Source: an uncultured Bacteroidales bacterium
GTDB lineage: Bacteria; Bacteroidota; Bacteroidia; Bacteroidales; Paludibacteraceae
Assembly: GCA_902774185.1 (NCBI GenBank)
Contig: CACYHE010000025.1
Location: forward strand, 1 to 50,650
Direction of reading: 5' to 3'
Length of the DNA: 50,650 nt
The translations under genes and the position numbers were made by a program. The notes under the pieces are model-generated. The model was not told where the DNA came from and did no database searches. It was given only the letters and a program-made list of their open reading frames with translations. Shown piece after piece: positions 32,984 through 41,611 of the stretch (position 1 is its first letter; each line of letters starts with the position of its first letter).

Positions 32984-33772
32984 TTATGTCTCATATCGGT
33001 CGAGCGCTTCGTTCATGATCCGGTATCCTTCGGCGATGATCTCTTCCGCTTTGTCAAAATCAAAGGTATTATACGCGTACTGGCGCATGGATGCGAGCAC
33101 GTCAGGCGGGGTGAGACGAAGGGACAGCATCGTGTTCTGCTGGATCTGCATGTCGCTCATGCGGTCTAACATCTGAACGAAGTTCATCTTCTTCTCCATC
33201 GGGATGCCGTCTTTACCGCTGATGTCTGCCGCAACAAGGATGTCTCCTTCGGTACGGGGAACGACATGCAGGGGTAGGGGATCCAAGATCCCGCCGTCGA
33301 TAAGCAGTTTATCGCCCATCTGAACGGGTTCGAAGAAAAGCGGAATACTGATGGACGCACGAACGGCTTGGAAAAGACTGCCTGTTCGAAAGACCACCTC
33401 TTCCGTACTGCGCACGTCCGTTGCCACGATGGCACAAGGGATAGGCAGTTGTTCGATTGGCTGGTCCGGCACAATGGTCTGTAACTCTTTGATGATCTTC
33501 TCGCCCTTCACCAGCGAGTTATGGCTAAGCAGATTGATGTCCATCATGCGAAGGATCATCTGCTTATCCACACTCAGAAACCACTCTTTGGCTTGTTTGA
33601 TCTGCCCGGCGGCGTACATACCGGCGATGATCGAACCCATAGAGCAACCCGCTATACTCGTGATCGTATAACCTCGTTCCTCCAGCGCCTCGATAGCTCC
33701 TATATGGGCTAATCCTCTCGCTCCGCCGGATCCCAATACCAGTGCAACTTTCTTACTTTCCACTTCTTTCAC
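32984..33772 (-). CDS. patatin-like phospholipase (RssA/NTE type)
   Basis: 262 aa. Glycine-rich oxyanion loop GSGGARGLAHIGAIEAL, nucleophile elbow AGCSMGSIIAGMYA (Gly-x-Ser-x-Gly) and the catalytic Asp in LLIDGGILDPLP form the Ser-Asp dyad of patatins. No signal peptide; acts as a cytoplasmic lipid acyl hydrolase. The first residues (MKEVESKK) come from a TTTCACC repeat that fills the gap to gcvT, so the true start is uncertain by a few codons. Lies 22 nt after gcvT, probably co-transcribed. Confidence 0.92.
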   Translation of the reverse strand: MKEVESKKVALVLGSGGARGLAHIGAIEALEERGYTITSIAGCSMGSIIAGMYAAGQIKQAKEWFLSVDKQMILRMMDINLLSHNSLVKGEKIIKELQTIVPDQPIEQLPIPCAIVATDVRSTEEVVFRTGSLFQAVRASISIPLFFEPVQMGDKLLIDGGILDPLPLHVVPRTEGDILVAADISGKDGIPMEKKMNFVQMLDRMSDMQIQQNTMLSLRLTPPDVLASMRQYAYNTFDFDKAEEIIAEGYRIMNEALDRYET

Positions 33773-33803
33773 CTTTCACCTTTCACCTTTCACCTTACAC
33801 TTC
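33758..33803. repeat. short quasi-tandem repeat (TTTCACC type)
   Basis: Four to five copies of CTTTCAC between gcvT and the patatin gene, extending into the patatin start. Confidence 0.65.
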
Positions 33804-34889
33804 CTTCGCCGGAATGAGTTTTTCGCGTATCTTGATATAGATAATGTTCTCTTTCTTGGCAAATTCGGTCTTCACGTAACCCATACCGATACCAACTTTG
33901 GTATTCGGCAGCATGATACCGGACGTCACATTACCGATGATTTCGCCCTTTTCATCGCAGATCTCGTATCCGTTACGCGGTATCGCACGCTCCAGACATT
34001 CGAAATGAACGAGTTTGCGTTTCACACCTTCCGCTTTCTGTTGTTTCAGATAATCGCGGTCGATAAAATCTTTGGCATCGAGCTTGGTGATCCAACCCAG
34101 ACCTGCCTCCAATGGCGAAGTGGTGTCATCGATATCGTGACCGTACAAGCAGTACCATTTCTCCAGACGCAGACTATCCCGAGCACCCAGACCGATAGGC
34201 GCCAAACCAAAAGGTTTACCTACTTCGAACAAAGCATCCCAGATCTGTTTGCCTTTGTCTGCAGGGAAATACAACTCAAAACCGCCGGCACCCGTATAAC
34301 CGGTGTTACTCAAGATCACACCCGGTACACCGGCAAAACTCCACTCCCGGAAGGCATAATAGTCGATGGACTTCAAATCAGCGTCGGTCAACAGTTGCAA
34401 TAACTCCGTTGCCTTCGGTCCCTGTACCGCCAATTGACCATACCGCTCCGAAGCGTTCTCTAAGCTAATCTCTCCCCAATTTTTAATTTTTAATTTTTCA
34501 TTTTTAATTTGATTTATCCACTCCCAGTCTTTGTCGATATTGCCGGCATTAACGACCATGAGGTACTTGGTCGTGGAGTACTTGTAGATGATCAGGTCAT
34601 CGACGATACCGCCTTTGCCGTTCGGCATGCAGGTGTATTGACATTTGCCCGAAGCAATAACCGAAAGATCATTGGTCGTGATGTACTGCAAGAAGTCCAA
34701 AGCCTTCTCGCCTTTCACCCAGAACTCTCCCATGTGACTTACATCGAACACGCCTACGCCTTCGCGTACGATTATGTGCTCCTGATTGATACCCGTCGGG
34801 TACTGGATAGGCATGTTAAAGCCTGCAAATTCAGCCATCTTTGCGCCTAACGCAATATGGATGTCTGTAAACGGTGTTGTTTTTAACAT
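33795..34889 (-). CDS. gcvT: aminomethyltransferase, glycine cleavage T protein
   Basis: 364 aa. Transfers the methylene group of glycine (on GcvH) to tetrahydrofolate and releases ammonia. Seen: [102 protein letters not shown] and [20 protein letters not shown]. Residues about 126-138 ([10 protein letters not shown]) are encoded by an AATTTTTAATTTTTAA-type repeat and look like an in-frame insertion before the conserved [11 protein letters not shown]. The other gcv genes are not in the window. Confidence 0.95.
   Translation of the reverse strand: MLKTTPFTDIHIALGAKMAEFAGFNMPIQYPTGINQEHIIVREGVGVFDVSHMGEFWVKGEKALDFLQYITTNDLSVIASGKCQYTCMPNGKGGIVDDLIIYKYSTTKYLMVVNAGNIDKDWEWINQIKNEKLKIKNWGEISLENASERYGQLAVQGPKATELLQLLTDADLKSIDYYAFREWSFAGVPGVILSNTGYTGAGGFELYFPADKGKQIWDALFEVGKPFGLAPIGLGARDSLRLEKWYCLYGHDIDDTTSPLEAGLGWITKLDAKDFIDRDYLKQQKAEGVKRKLVHFECLERAIPRNGYEICDEKGEIIGNVTSGIMLPNTKVGIGMGYVKTEFAKKENIIYIKIREKLIPAKEV
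34477..34512. repeat. in-frame short-repeat insertion in gcvT
   Basis: ATTTTTAATTTTTAATTTTTC quasi-tandem, the same motif as the intergenic copy at 36451-36481. Its A+T content is nearly 100% inside a roughly 50% GC gene. Confidence 0.7.
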
Positions 34890-35276
34890 ATTCTTTTGAT
34901 TATTTTTGTTATTCTTTATTTTAAGAAAAAAACCTAAATGACACTTTTGAATGATTTAAAAGTTTCACTTTCTGTGTCTTTGTCTGCTTGACCATCTATG
35001 AAAACAAGTTTTCCTATCTGTTCAATCACCCAAATCCACACACCTACGTGTCAAATCATTCAAAAGAAATAAACCTAAAAAACATTCTATTCAAAGCGCG
35101 TGTGTAATAAAAAAATGTCATTTGTGTTTATTTCTGATTATTGATTTTAAATTCAAAGAATTTGGAAGATTATTTTGATAAAATGATTTGCAAATTTATT
35201 TGTGAAAGCAGTTTAGCAAAATAAGATTCGTATTGTTAAATAAAATCAATAATCAGTGTTTTATATGTTTTTTTCC
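34890..35276. other. AT-rich spacer with two inverted-repeat elements (MITE-like)
   Basis: No gene in this 387-nt stretch. Inverted repeat 1: 34944-34957 with 35053-35066 (14 bp, CTTTTGAATGATTT). It is flanked by 9-nt direct repeats AAACCTAAA at 34930-34938 and 35071-35079. Inverted repeat 2: 35134-35149 with 35241-35256 (16 bp, CTGATTATTGATTTTA). Each inverted repeat spans exactly 123 nt. A candidate minus-strand promoter for gcvT (TAAATTTG, 35198-35191) lies inside element 2, so element 1 would be in the gcvT leader. I see no glycine-riboswitch core. Confidence 0.6.
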
Positions 35277-36452
35277 TTATTTCTTAACGATCTCGAGGAT
35301 GACCTTCATGGCCGCTTCCATCGAAGGAATGGGGAGGTATTCGTATCTACTATGGAAATTCTCTCCGCCTGCGAAGATATTGGGGCAGGGTAGGCCTTCG
35401 AAACTCAGTCTCGCGCCGTCTGTTCCGCCACGAATCGGTTTGACGATAGGTGTAACTCCTACCGATTCCATCGCACTTTTTGCCAGGTCAACGATATGCA
35501 TCACGGGTTCGATCTTCTCCCGCATGTTGTAGTACTGATCGCGTATCTCGATTTCTGCCGTTCCTTCGCCGAACTCGGCATTGATCTTCTTCACCAGATG
35601 CTCCAATTCTCGTTTGCGGTACTCGAACAGCGTGCGGTCGTGATCCCGGATGATATAACTGAGCGTCGTCTCCTCCACCGTACCGTTCATCCCGATCAAA
35701 TGGAAGAAACCTTCATATCCTTGCGTGTGCTCGGGACTCTGCCAACGAGGTAACATCAGGATGATCTGGTTGGCGATACGCATGGAGTTACGCATCTTAT
35801 GGTACGCGCTACCCGGGTGCACATTCAGACCATGCACCTTGATCTTACAGGATGCCGCGTTGAAGTTCTCAAACTCCAACTCACCGATCGCTCCGCCGTC
35901 CATCGTATAAGCAAAATCGCAGCCGAAAGCCTTCACGTCAAAATGATCCGCACCTTGACCAATCTCTTCGTCCGGCGTAAAACCGATACGCACTTTCCCG
36001 TGCTGAATCTCCGGGTGCTGAATGAGGTACTCCATCGCCGTCACGATCTCTGCGATACCCGCTTTATCATCGGCTCCTAAAAGCGTCGTTTGGTCGGTCA
36101 CGATGACATCCTGTCCGGCGTATTTAGGGTCGATGAAATCGCGCTCTTCTGCTTTCACGATACTTGCCTTTACATGCCTACCACTGGCGTCCGGACTCGT
36201 ATCCATATGGGCAATGAAACCGATGACCGGACATTTGTCATTTGTCATTTGTGATTTGTCATTTGCCTCCAATGTCGCCATAATATATCCGTTTTCATCG
36301 AGCGAAACCTCGGTGAGACCGATAGTTTTTAACTCTTCCGCCAGATACCGTGCAAACTCCATCTGTCCGGGCGTCGAAGGCGTCATACCCGTGTTCTCGT
36401 CACTCGTCGTGCAGAACGACACATACTTCAAAAAACGTTCAACTATATCCAT
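35277..36452 (-). CDS. pepT: peptidase T (tripeptide aminopeptidase)
   Basis: 391 aa M20-family zinc exopeptidase removing N-terminal residues from tripeptides. Metal and catalytic motifs: [78 protein letters not shown] and C-terminal [33 protein letters not shown]. Residues about 62-74 ([10 protein letters not shown]) come from a CAAATGACAAAT-type repeat and interrupt the normally short segment before [10 protein letters not shown]. Lies 23 nt after the dehydrogenase gene with only an AATTTTTAATT repeat between, so the two are probably one operon. Confidence 0.96.
   Translation of the reverse strand: MDIVERFLKYVSFCTTSDENTGMTPSTPGQMEFARYLAEELKTIGLTEVSLDENGYIMATLEANDKSQMTNDKCPVIGFIAHMDTSPDASGRHVKASIVKAEERDFIDPKYAGQDVIVTDQTTLLGADDKAGIAEIVTAMEYLIQHPEIQHGKVRIGFTPDEEIGQGADHFDVKAFGCDFAYTMDGGAIGELEFENFNAASCKIKVHGLNVHPGSAYHKMRNSMRIANQIILMLPRWQSPEHTQGYEGFFHLIGMNGTVEETTLSYIIRDHDRTLFEYRKRELEHLVKKINAEFGEGTAEIEIRDQYYNMREKIEPVMHIVDLAKSAMESVGVTPIVKPIRGGTDGARLSFEGLPCPNIFAGGENFHSRYEYLPIPSMEAAMKVILEIVKK
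36232..36267. repeat. in-frame short-repeat insertion in pepT
   Basis: ATTTGTCATTTGTCATTTGTGATTTGTC-style units of about 7-8 nt; related to the AATCACAA repeat at 21674-21715. Confidence 0.7.
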
Positions 36453-36481
36453 TTTTAATTTTTAATTTTTAATTTTTAATT
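36451..36481. repeat. short quasi-tandem repeat (TTTTTAA type) between pepT and dehydrogenase
   Basis: Four copies of ATTTTTA; it also supplies the stop region of the dehydrogenase gene. Confidence 0.65.
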
Positions 36482-37471
36482 GACAATATTCATGTCTTTC
36501 GGTCGATTTTCGACGAAAGCAAGGATATTGTCCGTCACGTTCTCGCACATCGCGATACGTCCTTCCCATGTGCCGGTTCCGGTATGCGGTGAAAGGACCA
36601 CGTTCGGCAGCGTCAAAAGTTCCGTTGGAACCGCAGGTTCGTGTTCATACACATCCATGGCCGCACCGGCGATGATACCGCTCTTAAGTGCCTCTATCAG
36701 CGCCGCTTCATCTACGTGCGCGCCACGCGCGGTATTGATAAGGTACGCACTCCGTTTCATCATTCCTAACTCCGGCTTACCGATGATATGATGCACTTCC
36801 GGCGTGTAGGGGAGGTTCAGACTGAGAAAATCACTATCCTGCAGCAAGGTCTGGAAATCGACGTATTTCACCATTTCATCATTTCCACCATTAAGCGCTT
36901 TTAGCGCGTCATCATTGATTTTGTGTCGGTTATGGTAGATGATTTTCATTCCCGATGCTTTCGCTCTGCGTGCAAGAGCCTGACCGATTCGTCCCATACC
37001 CAAGATCCCCAAGGTCTTGCCATACAGCGAATGACTCAGATTTTTCATTACGCCGAATAAACTCTCTTCTTTAAACTTGCCTACTTCTCTCAACTCTAAA
37101 CTCTCCACTCTCAACTTCTTGTCGAATTCCACAATTCGACGAGATACCGCCATCATCAGCGCAAAAGCCAACTCGGCCGTCGGTTCAATCACCGGCTGCG
37201 GCGTGTTCGTCACACGTATCCCGCGCTCCTTACATGCCTCCAGGTCGATATTATTGTATCCCGCTCCGAAATTGGCAATCAGTTTCAGGTTCGGCATCGC
37301 CTCGATCATCGTTCCCGGCACGTTATAATCGAACGTGCTTACAAGGATCTCGACGTCCTTCAATTCTTCCGAAGAACAATGACCAATGACCAATGACAAA
37401 TCACCAATGCCTCGTTCTACGAGGCGCTCAAATCCCTCTTTCGGTAACGCTGTTGTAAATGCAATTTTCAT
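36476..37471 (-). CDS. D-isomer-specific 2-hydroxyacid dehydrogenase
   Basis: 331 aa. NAD(P)-dependent reduction of 2-ketoacids or glyoxylate/hydroxypyruvate; exact substrate not readable. Rossmann motif LGILGMGRIGQALARRAK, NTARGAHVDEAALIEAL with the catalytic Arg, DVYEHEPAVP with Glu, and the catalytic His in VLSPHTGTGTWEGR. Three short-repeat insertions seem to sit in frame: residues about 20-32 (IGDLSLVIGH), 117-137 (LRVESLELREVGKFKEES) and 185-202 (LKALNGGNDEMV). All lie at loops between conserved blocks, so the enzyme is probably active. Promoter at 37493-37524. Confidence 0.9.
   Translation of the reverse strand: MKIAFTTALPKEGFERLVERGIGDLSLVIGHCSSEELKDVEILVSTFDYNVPGTMIEAMPNLKLIANFGAGYNNIDLEACKERGIRVTNTPQPVIEPTAELAFALMMAVSRRIVEFDKKLRVESLELREVGKFKEESLFGVMKNLSHSLYGKTLGILGMGRIGQALARRAKASGMKIIYHNRHKINDDALKALNGGNDEMVKYVDFQTLLQDSDFLSLNLPYTPEVHHIIGKPELGMMKRSAYLINTARGAHVDEAALIEALKSGIIAGAAMDVYEHEPAVPTELLTLPNVVLSPHTGTGTWEGRIAMCENVTDNILAFVENRPKDMNIVN
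36866..36915. repeat. in-frame Asn/Gly repeat in the dehydrogenase
   Basis: Minus-strand GCGCTTAATGGTGG, AAATGATG, AAATGGTGAAA modules, matching those in acyl-CoA synthetase 1 and valS. Confidence 0.6.
37062..37120. repeat. in-frame short-repeat insertion in the dehydrogenase (KLRVESLELRE)
   Basis: Minus-strand AAGTTGAGAGTGGAGAGTTT units, the same family as in glmS and menG, in GC-richer form. Confidence 0.65.
37377..37412. repeat. in-frame short-repeat insertion in the dehydrogenase (CAATGAC type)
   Basis: CAATGACCAATGACCAATGA units, then CAAATCACCAATG; encodes GDLSLVIGH on the minus strand. Confidence 0.65.
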
Positions 37472-37492
37472 CTTTTCACCTTTGCGCTTGCA

Positions 37493-37524
37493 AAGGTACT
37501 ACAAATTTTTGAAATACACAAGGA
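37493..37524 (-). promoter_or_regulatory. sigma-ABfr promoter of the dehydrogenase-pepT operon
   Basis: Minus strand CTTG (37524-37521), 20 nt, TACCTTTG (37500-37493). Confidence 0.78.
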
Positions 37525-37894
37525 TTTTACGGTAAAAATTAAATTTATTCGATTTTTTTTCTTTCGATGTTTGCATATGTCAAAAATTTTGTGTAATTTT
37601 ACAGCGCAAAATGAAATAATATTCGTTTATACTGAGTATCACATTGCGGTATGCAAAATCGACGAGAATTATCAAGTTGTCGGAGACATCGTTTACCATA
37701 CCTACGATTAATATTTTTCACTCTTTTCAACCATCGATACCTATGCAAGCCCTGAATTTTCAAGGCTTGCGCCGTTGTCGTATTGGGTGATTATAGGGCG
37801 ATTATTGCGTGATTATTGCGTGATTCGACACCATACCCATAGATCTGATTTTTTTTGGCACGTTTTTTGTACATAAAATGAAAAATGCAAAATT
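37525..37894 (+). other. intergenic region with promoter, orphan frame, hairpin and 11-nt tandem repeat
   Basis: TTTG at 37570-37573, 20 nt, TAATTTTA at 37594-37601 is a near-consensus promoter. A frame without ATG (possibly TTG start near 37588) reads NEIIFVYTEYHIAVCKIDEN ... VGDIVYHTYD and stops near 37712; it looks coding-like but is not recognised. Then a hairpin GCAAGCC...GGCTTGC (about 37745-37770) and an 11-nt tandem repeat GATTATTGCGT (37788-37832). This may be a roughly 290-nt leader of the VWA gene. Confidence 0.45.
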
Positions 37895-39643
37895 ATGAAG
37901 AAGATTGTCTATTTTTTGGCAGCCATTTTGATCTGCAGCATCAGTATTTCATGTGTGAAGAAAGTGCCTGTTAACCATTCACAGGATCAGCCTTTGACAC
38001 TCATTGTGATGGATTCTACGCAAGCCCTTTTGGACGCCGTGCAGGTGAAAGTCGGCAAACAGACTTATACCACCTCATACGACGGACGTATCGTGTTCAA
38101 ACCGGAGCAGTTAGCCGGTGTGAAATCCTTGCAACTCTCTTGCGAAGGGTATAAATCCCAAACGCTTTCCCTTACCGGTGAGCAGACGCTAATCGCTACC
38201 CTTGTTCCGAATAAAGAGAAGAAGAACAACAAAGACAAAGAAGGGGAGCACGTAAAATACTACTTAACGTCCCGTGCGATGGCGGATGAAGCGGTGCCTG
38301 TGATGGGGCGTGCCGATGTACCGTTGACTGGAGGGGCTGTCAAAATGGTAGAAAATCACGTCATCTATGATGAGGCATTAGAACCAACATCTGCCGGAAG
38401 ATTAACCGCCGGTGAGGTGAACGATTTTGCCAAATGGGCATTGTGGCGGAATATATTGGAAAATTCCCACAAAGAGTATATCGACACCTGGCGTATCGCT
38501 CCCCGTCACCGTTACACGGTGCAGGTAACCAACAAAGAGGGCTTCCCAGTTGTTAACTACGCGGTTAACCTGACCGATGCAAACGGGAATACGCTCTTCC
38601 AAGCTCTTACCGACAACACCGGCAAAGCAGAGCTTTGGAACGGATTACTGAATCAAGGAGCGAACGACTTAAGGGTGAACGGCGAAGCCTTGGCGGAAAA
38701 CGGCAACACGCGTATCGTGATTGACGAACCCTGTGAGGCATCCGAAGGAGTGGACGTGTTATTTGTCTTCGATGCCACCGGTTCGATGGGGGACGAGTTA
38801 CGCTACCTCCAGAAAGAGATGAACGATGTCATCGCGCGTGCCAAAGAGGCGACAGGCGGTTTAGCTATCCGAACCGGTGCGGTGGTCTATCGCGATCACA
38901 CAGACGAATACCTCACCCGTATCTCCCGTCTGACGGACGATATCACGGTGACGCAATCCTTTATTGACAAACAGGAAGCATCCGGAGGCGGAGATTACGA
39001 AGAGGCGGTTCCCGAAGCCCTCATGGCAGCCCTCAACAGTGCCGGTTGGGATAGCGAAGCCCGCGCCCGTATCGCGTTCCTGGTCTTGGATGCACCTTGT
39101 CATGAAGATAGTGCTACCGTCGCTTTGTTGCACGAACAGATACTGAACGCGGCGGCGCAAGGTATTCGTATCGTACCCGTCGTTTGTAGCGGTTTGGAGA
39201 AGAGCGGTGAGTACCTCATGCGTTCCATCGCCTTGGCTACCAACGGTACCTCTTTCTTCCTGACCGACGACTCCGGTATCGGCGGTAAGCACCTTAAACC
39301 GACTACCGACACGCTCCAAGTGGAACACTTGAACGACATGCTCGTGCGTACCATCGTGGAGTTCAGTCTTATGCCCGCATGTGCCGGAGAAGAAGTAGCA
39401 GAACTGCTCATCAGCGATTTTGTACCGAATCCGTTCAGTACTCAAGACATCGCTTCCAACCCCGACATCCCGCATGGAGAAGGTGTTCATTATATCGTGG
39501 ATATCAGCGGAAAGCTCATCGGTATGTACGAAGGTGACATCGAGCAACTCCAATTGAACCAATACCAACTGCCCATCGGTATCTATTTCATCAAGACCTA
39601 TATCGACGGAAAATGGTACACAAAAAAGGTGTTAGTTCGTTAA
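37895..39643 (+). CDS. VWA-domain surface lipoprotein with type IX secretion-like C-terminus
   Basis: 582 aa. Lipoprotein signal (AAILICSISISC, lipidated Cys20). Residues about 30-115 form a carboxypeptidase-regulatory-like beta domain (LQLSCEGYKSQTLSL), then a lysine-rich linker KEKKNNKDKEGEH. Residues about 285-495 are a von Willebrand A domain with MIDAS motif VLFVFDATGSMGDELRYLQK. The last 60 residues resemble a type IX sorting domain (VDISGKLIGMYEGD ... LPIGIYFIKTYIDGKWYTKK). Having both a lipobox and a T9SS-like tail is unusual. Likely an adhesion or metal-dependent binding protein on the cell surface. Confidence 0.82.
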   Translation: MKKIVYFLAAILICSISISCVKKVPVNHSQDQPLTLIVMDSTQALLDAVQVKVGKQTYTTSYDGRIVFKPEQLAGVKSLQLSCEGYKSQTLSLTGEQTLIATLVPNKEKKNNKDKEGEHVKYYLTSRAMADEAVPVMGRADVPLTGGAVKMVENHVIYDEALEPTSAGRLTAGEVNDFAKWALWRNILENSHKEYIDTWRIAPRHRYTVQVTNKEGFPVVNYAVNLTDANGNTLFQALTDNTGKAELWNGLLNQGANDLRVNGEALAENGNTRIVIDEPCEASEGVDVLFVFDATGSMGDELRYLQKEMNDVIARAKEATGGLAIRTGAVVYRDHTDEYLTRISRLTDDITVTQSFIDKQEASGGGDYEEAVPEALMAALNSAGWDSEARARIAFLVLDAPCHEDSATVALLHEQILNAAAQGIRIVPVVCSGLEKSGEYLMRSIALATNGTSFFLTDDSGIGGKHLKPTTDTLQVEHLNDMLVRTIVEFSLMPACAGEEVAELLISDFVPNPFSTQDIASNPDIPHGEGVHYIVDISGKLIGMYEGDIEQLQLNQYQLPIGIYFIKTYIDGKWYTKKVLVR

Positions 39644-39669
39644 AATGCGCTAAAAAACGCGAAAATAAT

Positions 39670-39700
39670 GGCATACGCTTGCGTATGTCATTTTTTTTTT
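39670..39700 (+). terminator. terminator of the VWA gene overlapping the ffh promoter
   Basis: GGCATACGC / GCGTATGTC stem (one G-U, loop TT) and a run of ten T. The stem and T-run lie inside the ffh promoter. Confidence 0.75.
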
Positions 39701-39709
39701 GTAATTTTG
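39679..39709 (+). promoter_or_regulatory. sigma-ABfr promoter of the ffh operon
   Basis: TTG at 39679-39681, 20 nt, TAATTTTG at 39702-39709; 25 nt before ffh. Confidence 0.78.
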
Positions 39710-39734
39710 CGGCCGCAAATAAAATTGAAGTAAG

Positions 39735-41039
39735 ATGTTTGATAATTTAAGCGAACGATTAGAACGAAGTTTTAAGATTCTGAAGGGTGAAGGCCGCATC
39801 ACCGAAATCAATATTGCGGAGACGGTCAAGGATATCCGTAAGGCTTTGCTGGAGGCCGATGTCAACTACAAAACCGCCAAGCAGTTTACCGATCAGGTAA
39901 AGGAGAAAGCCTTGGGGCAGAACGTCATCACAGCGGTTCGTCCGGGCCAGTTGATGGTCAAGATCACGCATGACGAGTTGGCGGCATTGATGGGCGGTGA
40001 GGCACAGGAGATCAACCTCAAGGGTTCTCCGGCTATTATCCTCATGGCGGGTCTTCAAGGTTCCGGTAAGACCACTTTTGCTTCCAAGTTAGCCAACTAT
40101 CTCCAGACCAAGAAGGGAAAGAAAGTGATGTTGGTGGCCTGTGACGTTTATCGTCCGGCGGCTATCGAGCAGTTACGGGTACTTGGTGAGCAGATCAATG
40201 CGAAAGTCTATACGGCGGAGAATGAATCCAACCCGGTGAAGAAAGCGCAAGACGCCATCAAGGAGGCACGTACCTACGGCTACGATGTCGTCATCGTCGA
40301 TACTGCCGGCCGTCTTGCCGTTGATGAGCAGATGATGCAAGAGATAGCGGCCATCAAGTCGGCTATCACGCCAAGCGAGACCCTCTTCGTGGTGGACGCC
40401 ATGACCGGTCAGGATGCCGTCAATACCGCCAAGGAGTTTAATGACCGTCTGGATTTTGACGGTGTTGTTCTCACCAAACTGGACGGTGACGCACGTGGCG
40501 GTGCTGCTTTGTCCATCCGCTCGGTGGTCAACAAACCGATTAAGTTCATCGGTACGGGCGAGAAGATGGAGGCACTCGATGTCTTCCACCCTGCGCGCAT
40601 GGCGGACCGTATCCTCGGCATGGGTGATGTTGTATCCCTCGTCGAGCGCGCGCAAGAGCAATACGATGAAGAAGAGGCGCGCCGTATATCCAAAAAGATC
40701 GCCAAGAACCAATTTGATTTCAACGATTTCATCGGGCAACTCAATCAGATCAAGAAGATGGGTTCGATGAAGGACTTGATGGGTATGATTCCGGGTATGG
40801 ATAAAGCCCTCAAAGGGGTGGAAGTCAGCGATGACGCCTTCAAACCCGTTGAAGCAATGATTAACTCCATGACACCCGAAGAGCGTTCGAACCCGAGTCT
40901 GCTGAACGGAAGTCGGAAGAACCGTATTGCCAAAGGTGCCGGTGTCACCATCGTGGAACTCAACCGCTTCCTGAAGCAGTTTGAGCAGACCTCAAAGATG
41001 ATGCGTAAAATGCAACAAATGTCAGGACGTAGAAGATAA
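39735..41039 (+). CDS. ffh: signal recognition particle protein Ffh (SRP54)
   Basis: 434 aa GTPase that binds 4.5S RNA and signal sequences and targets ribosomes to FtsY at the membrane. N domain (LSERLERSFKILKGEGRITE), G domain with P-loop GLQGSGKTTFASKLA, DTAGRLAVDEQMM, TKLDGDARGGAALS, and a methionine-rich M domain (GMIPGMDKALKG, MTPEERSNPSLLNGSRKNRI, MMRKMQQMSGRRR). Normal length. First gene of a compact operon; the stop codon overlaps the next start by one base. Confidence 0.97.
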   Translation: MFDNLSERLERSFKILKGEGRITEINIAETVKDIRKALLEADVNYKTAKQFTDQVKEKALGQNVITAVRPGQLMVKITHDELAALMGGEAQEINLKGSPAIILMAGLQGSGKTTFASKLANYLQTKKGKKVMLVACDVYRPAAIEQLRVLGEQINAKVYTAENESNPVKKAQDAIKEARTYGYDVVIVDTAGRLAVDEQMMQEIAAIKSAITPSETLFVVDAMTGQDAVNTAKEFNDRLDFDGVVLTKLDGDARGGAALSIRSVVNKPIKFIGTGEKMEALDVFHPARMADRILGMGDVVSLVERAQEQYDEEEARRISKKIAKNQFDFNDFIGQLNQIKKMGSMKDLMGMIPGMDKALKGVEVSDDAFKPVEAMINSMTPEERSNPSLLNGSRKNRIAKGAGVTIVELNRFLKQFEQTSKMMRKMQQMSGRRR

Positions 41040-41611
41040 TGGCAAAAGAAGAACACACGTATCAACCCGGGTGGGGAGAGAAGAAACATCATCACCATCA
41101 CCATCATTACGAGCCGAACCATAAGAACAGAGGTATGGGCGGCGCGTTGCGTATGCGTGACAAACAGGCGTATGTAGGTCTGATGCTGGTGATTATCGGA
41201 GCATTGGCATTCGGCGGTTATAAATTGGCAGATTTGTTTGCTGAGGAAATCAGACAAATGCCGAAGGATAACCCGTCGAAAGAGATGAAAGTGGATGCCT
41301 TGGGTATCCGTATGGTGGACGAAGCGGAGGCCCTGCGCGAAGGCGACAGTATTGCCAGAGAGTTGCAACTGGATACCGTCCGTAAGACCGTCTTGGCGGA
41401 GAAACATAACGTTTATCGTCCGCCACGCAAGAACACCGATTGGTACATCAACGGAAATGAATGGCGCTCTCTCAAGAGAAGTTATAAAATATGGCTGCGG
41501 TCCAACACAGAGAAACCTTGGGTGGTTGCCGGAGTCGTGTTGTTCGTCCTGTTCATCATTTTCTTGGTCTTCTACGGAATCTATAAGCATGTCAATATTC
41601 ACGGCGAATGA
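41039..41611 (+). CDS. hypothetical membrane protein with His-rich N-terminus
   Basis: 190 aa. Residues 14-24 contain seven consecutive His ([12 protein letters not shown]) followed by a basic stretch. One membrane helix at about 42-62 ([20 protein letters not shown]), an acidic soluble middle ([20 protein letters not shown]), and a second helix at about 158-180 ([20 protein letters not shown]). Overlaps ffh by 1 nt and folD by 4 nt (ATGA). The His tract could bind Ni or Zn, or just be a repeat expansion of CAT/CAC codons. Family not recognised. Confidence 0.75.
   Translation: MAKEEHTYQPGWGEKKHHHHHHHYEPNHKNRGMGGALRMRDKQAYVGLMLVIIGALAFGGYKLADLFAEEIRQMPKDNPSKEMKVDALGIRMVDEAEALREGDSIARELQLDTVRKTVLAEKHNVYRPPRKNTDWYINGNEWRSLKRSYKIWLRSNTEKPWVVAGVVLFVLFIIFLVFYGIYKHVNIHGE

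Noticed and set aside
34890-35190. Glycine riboswitch in front of gcvT
   Set aside because: The leader is long enough, but the conserved glycine-aptamer core is not seen on the minus strand.
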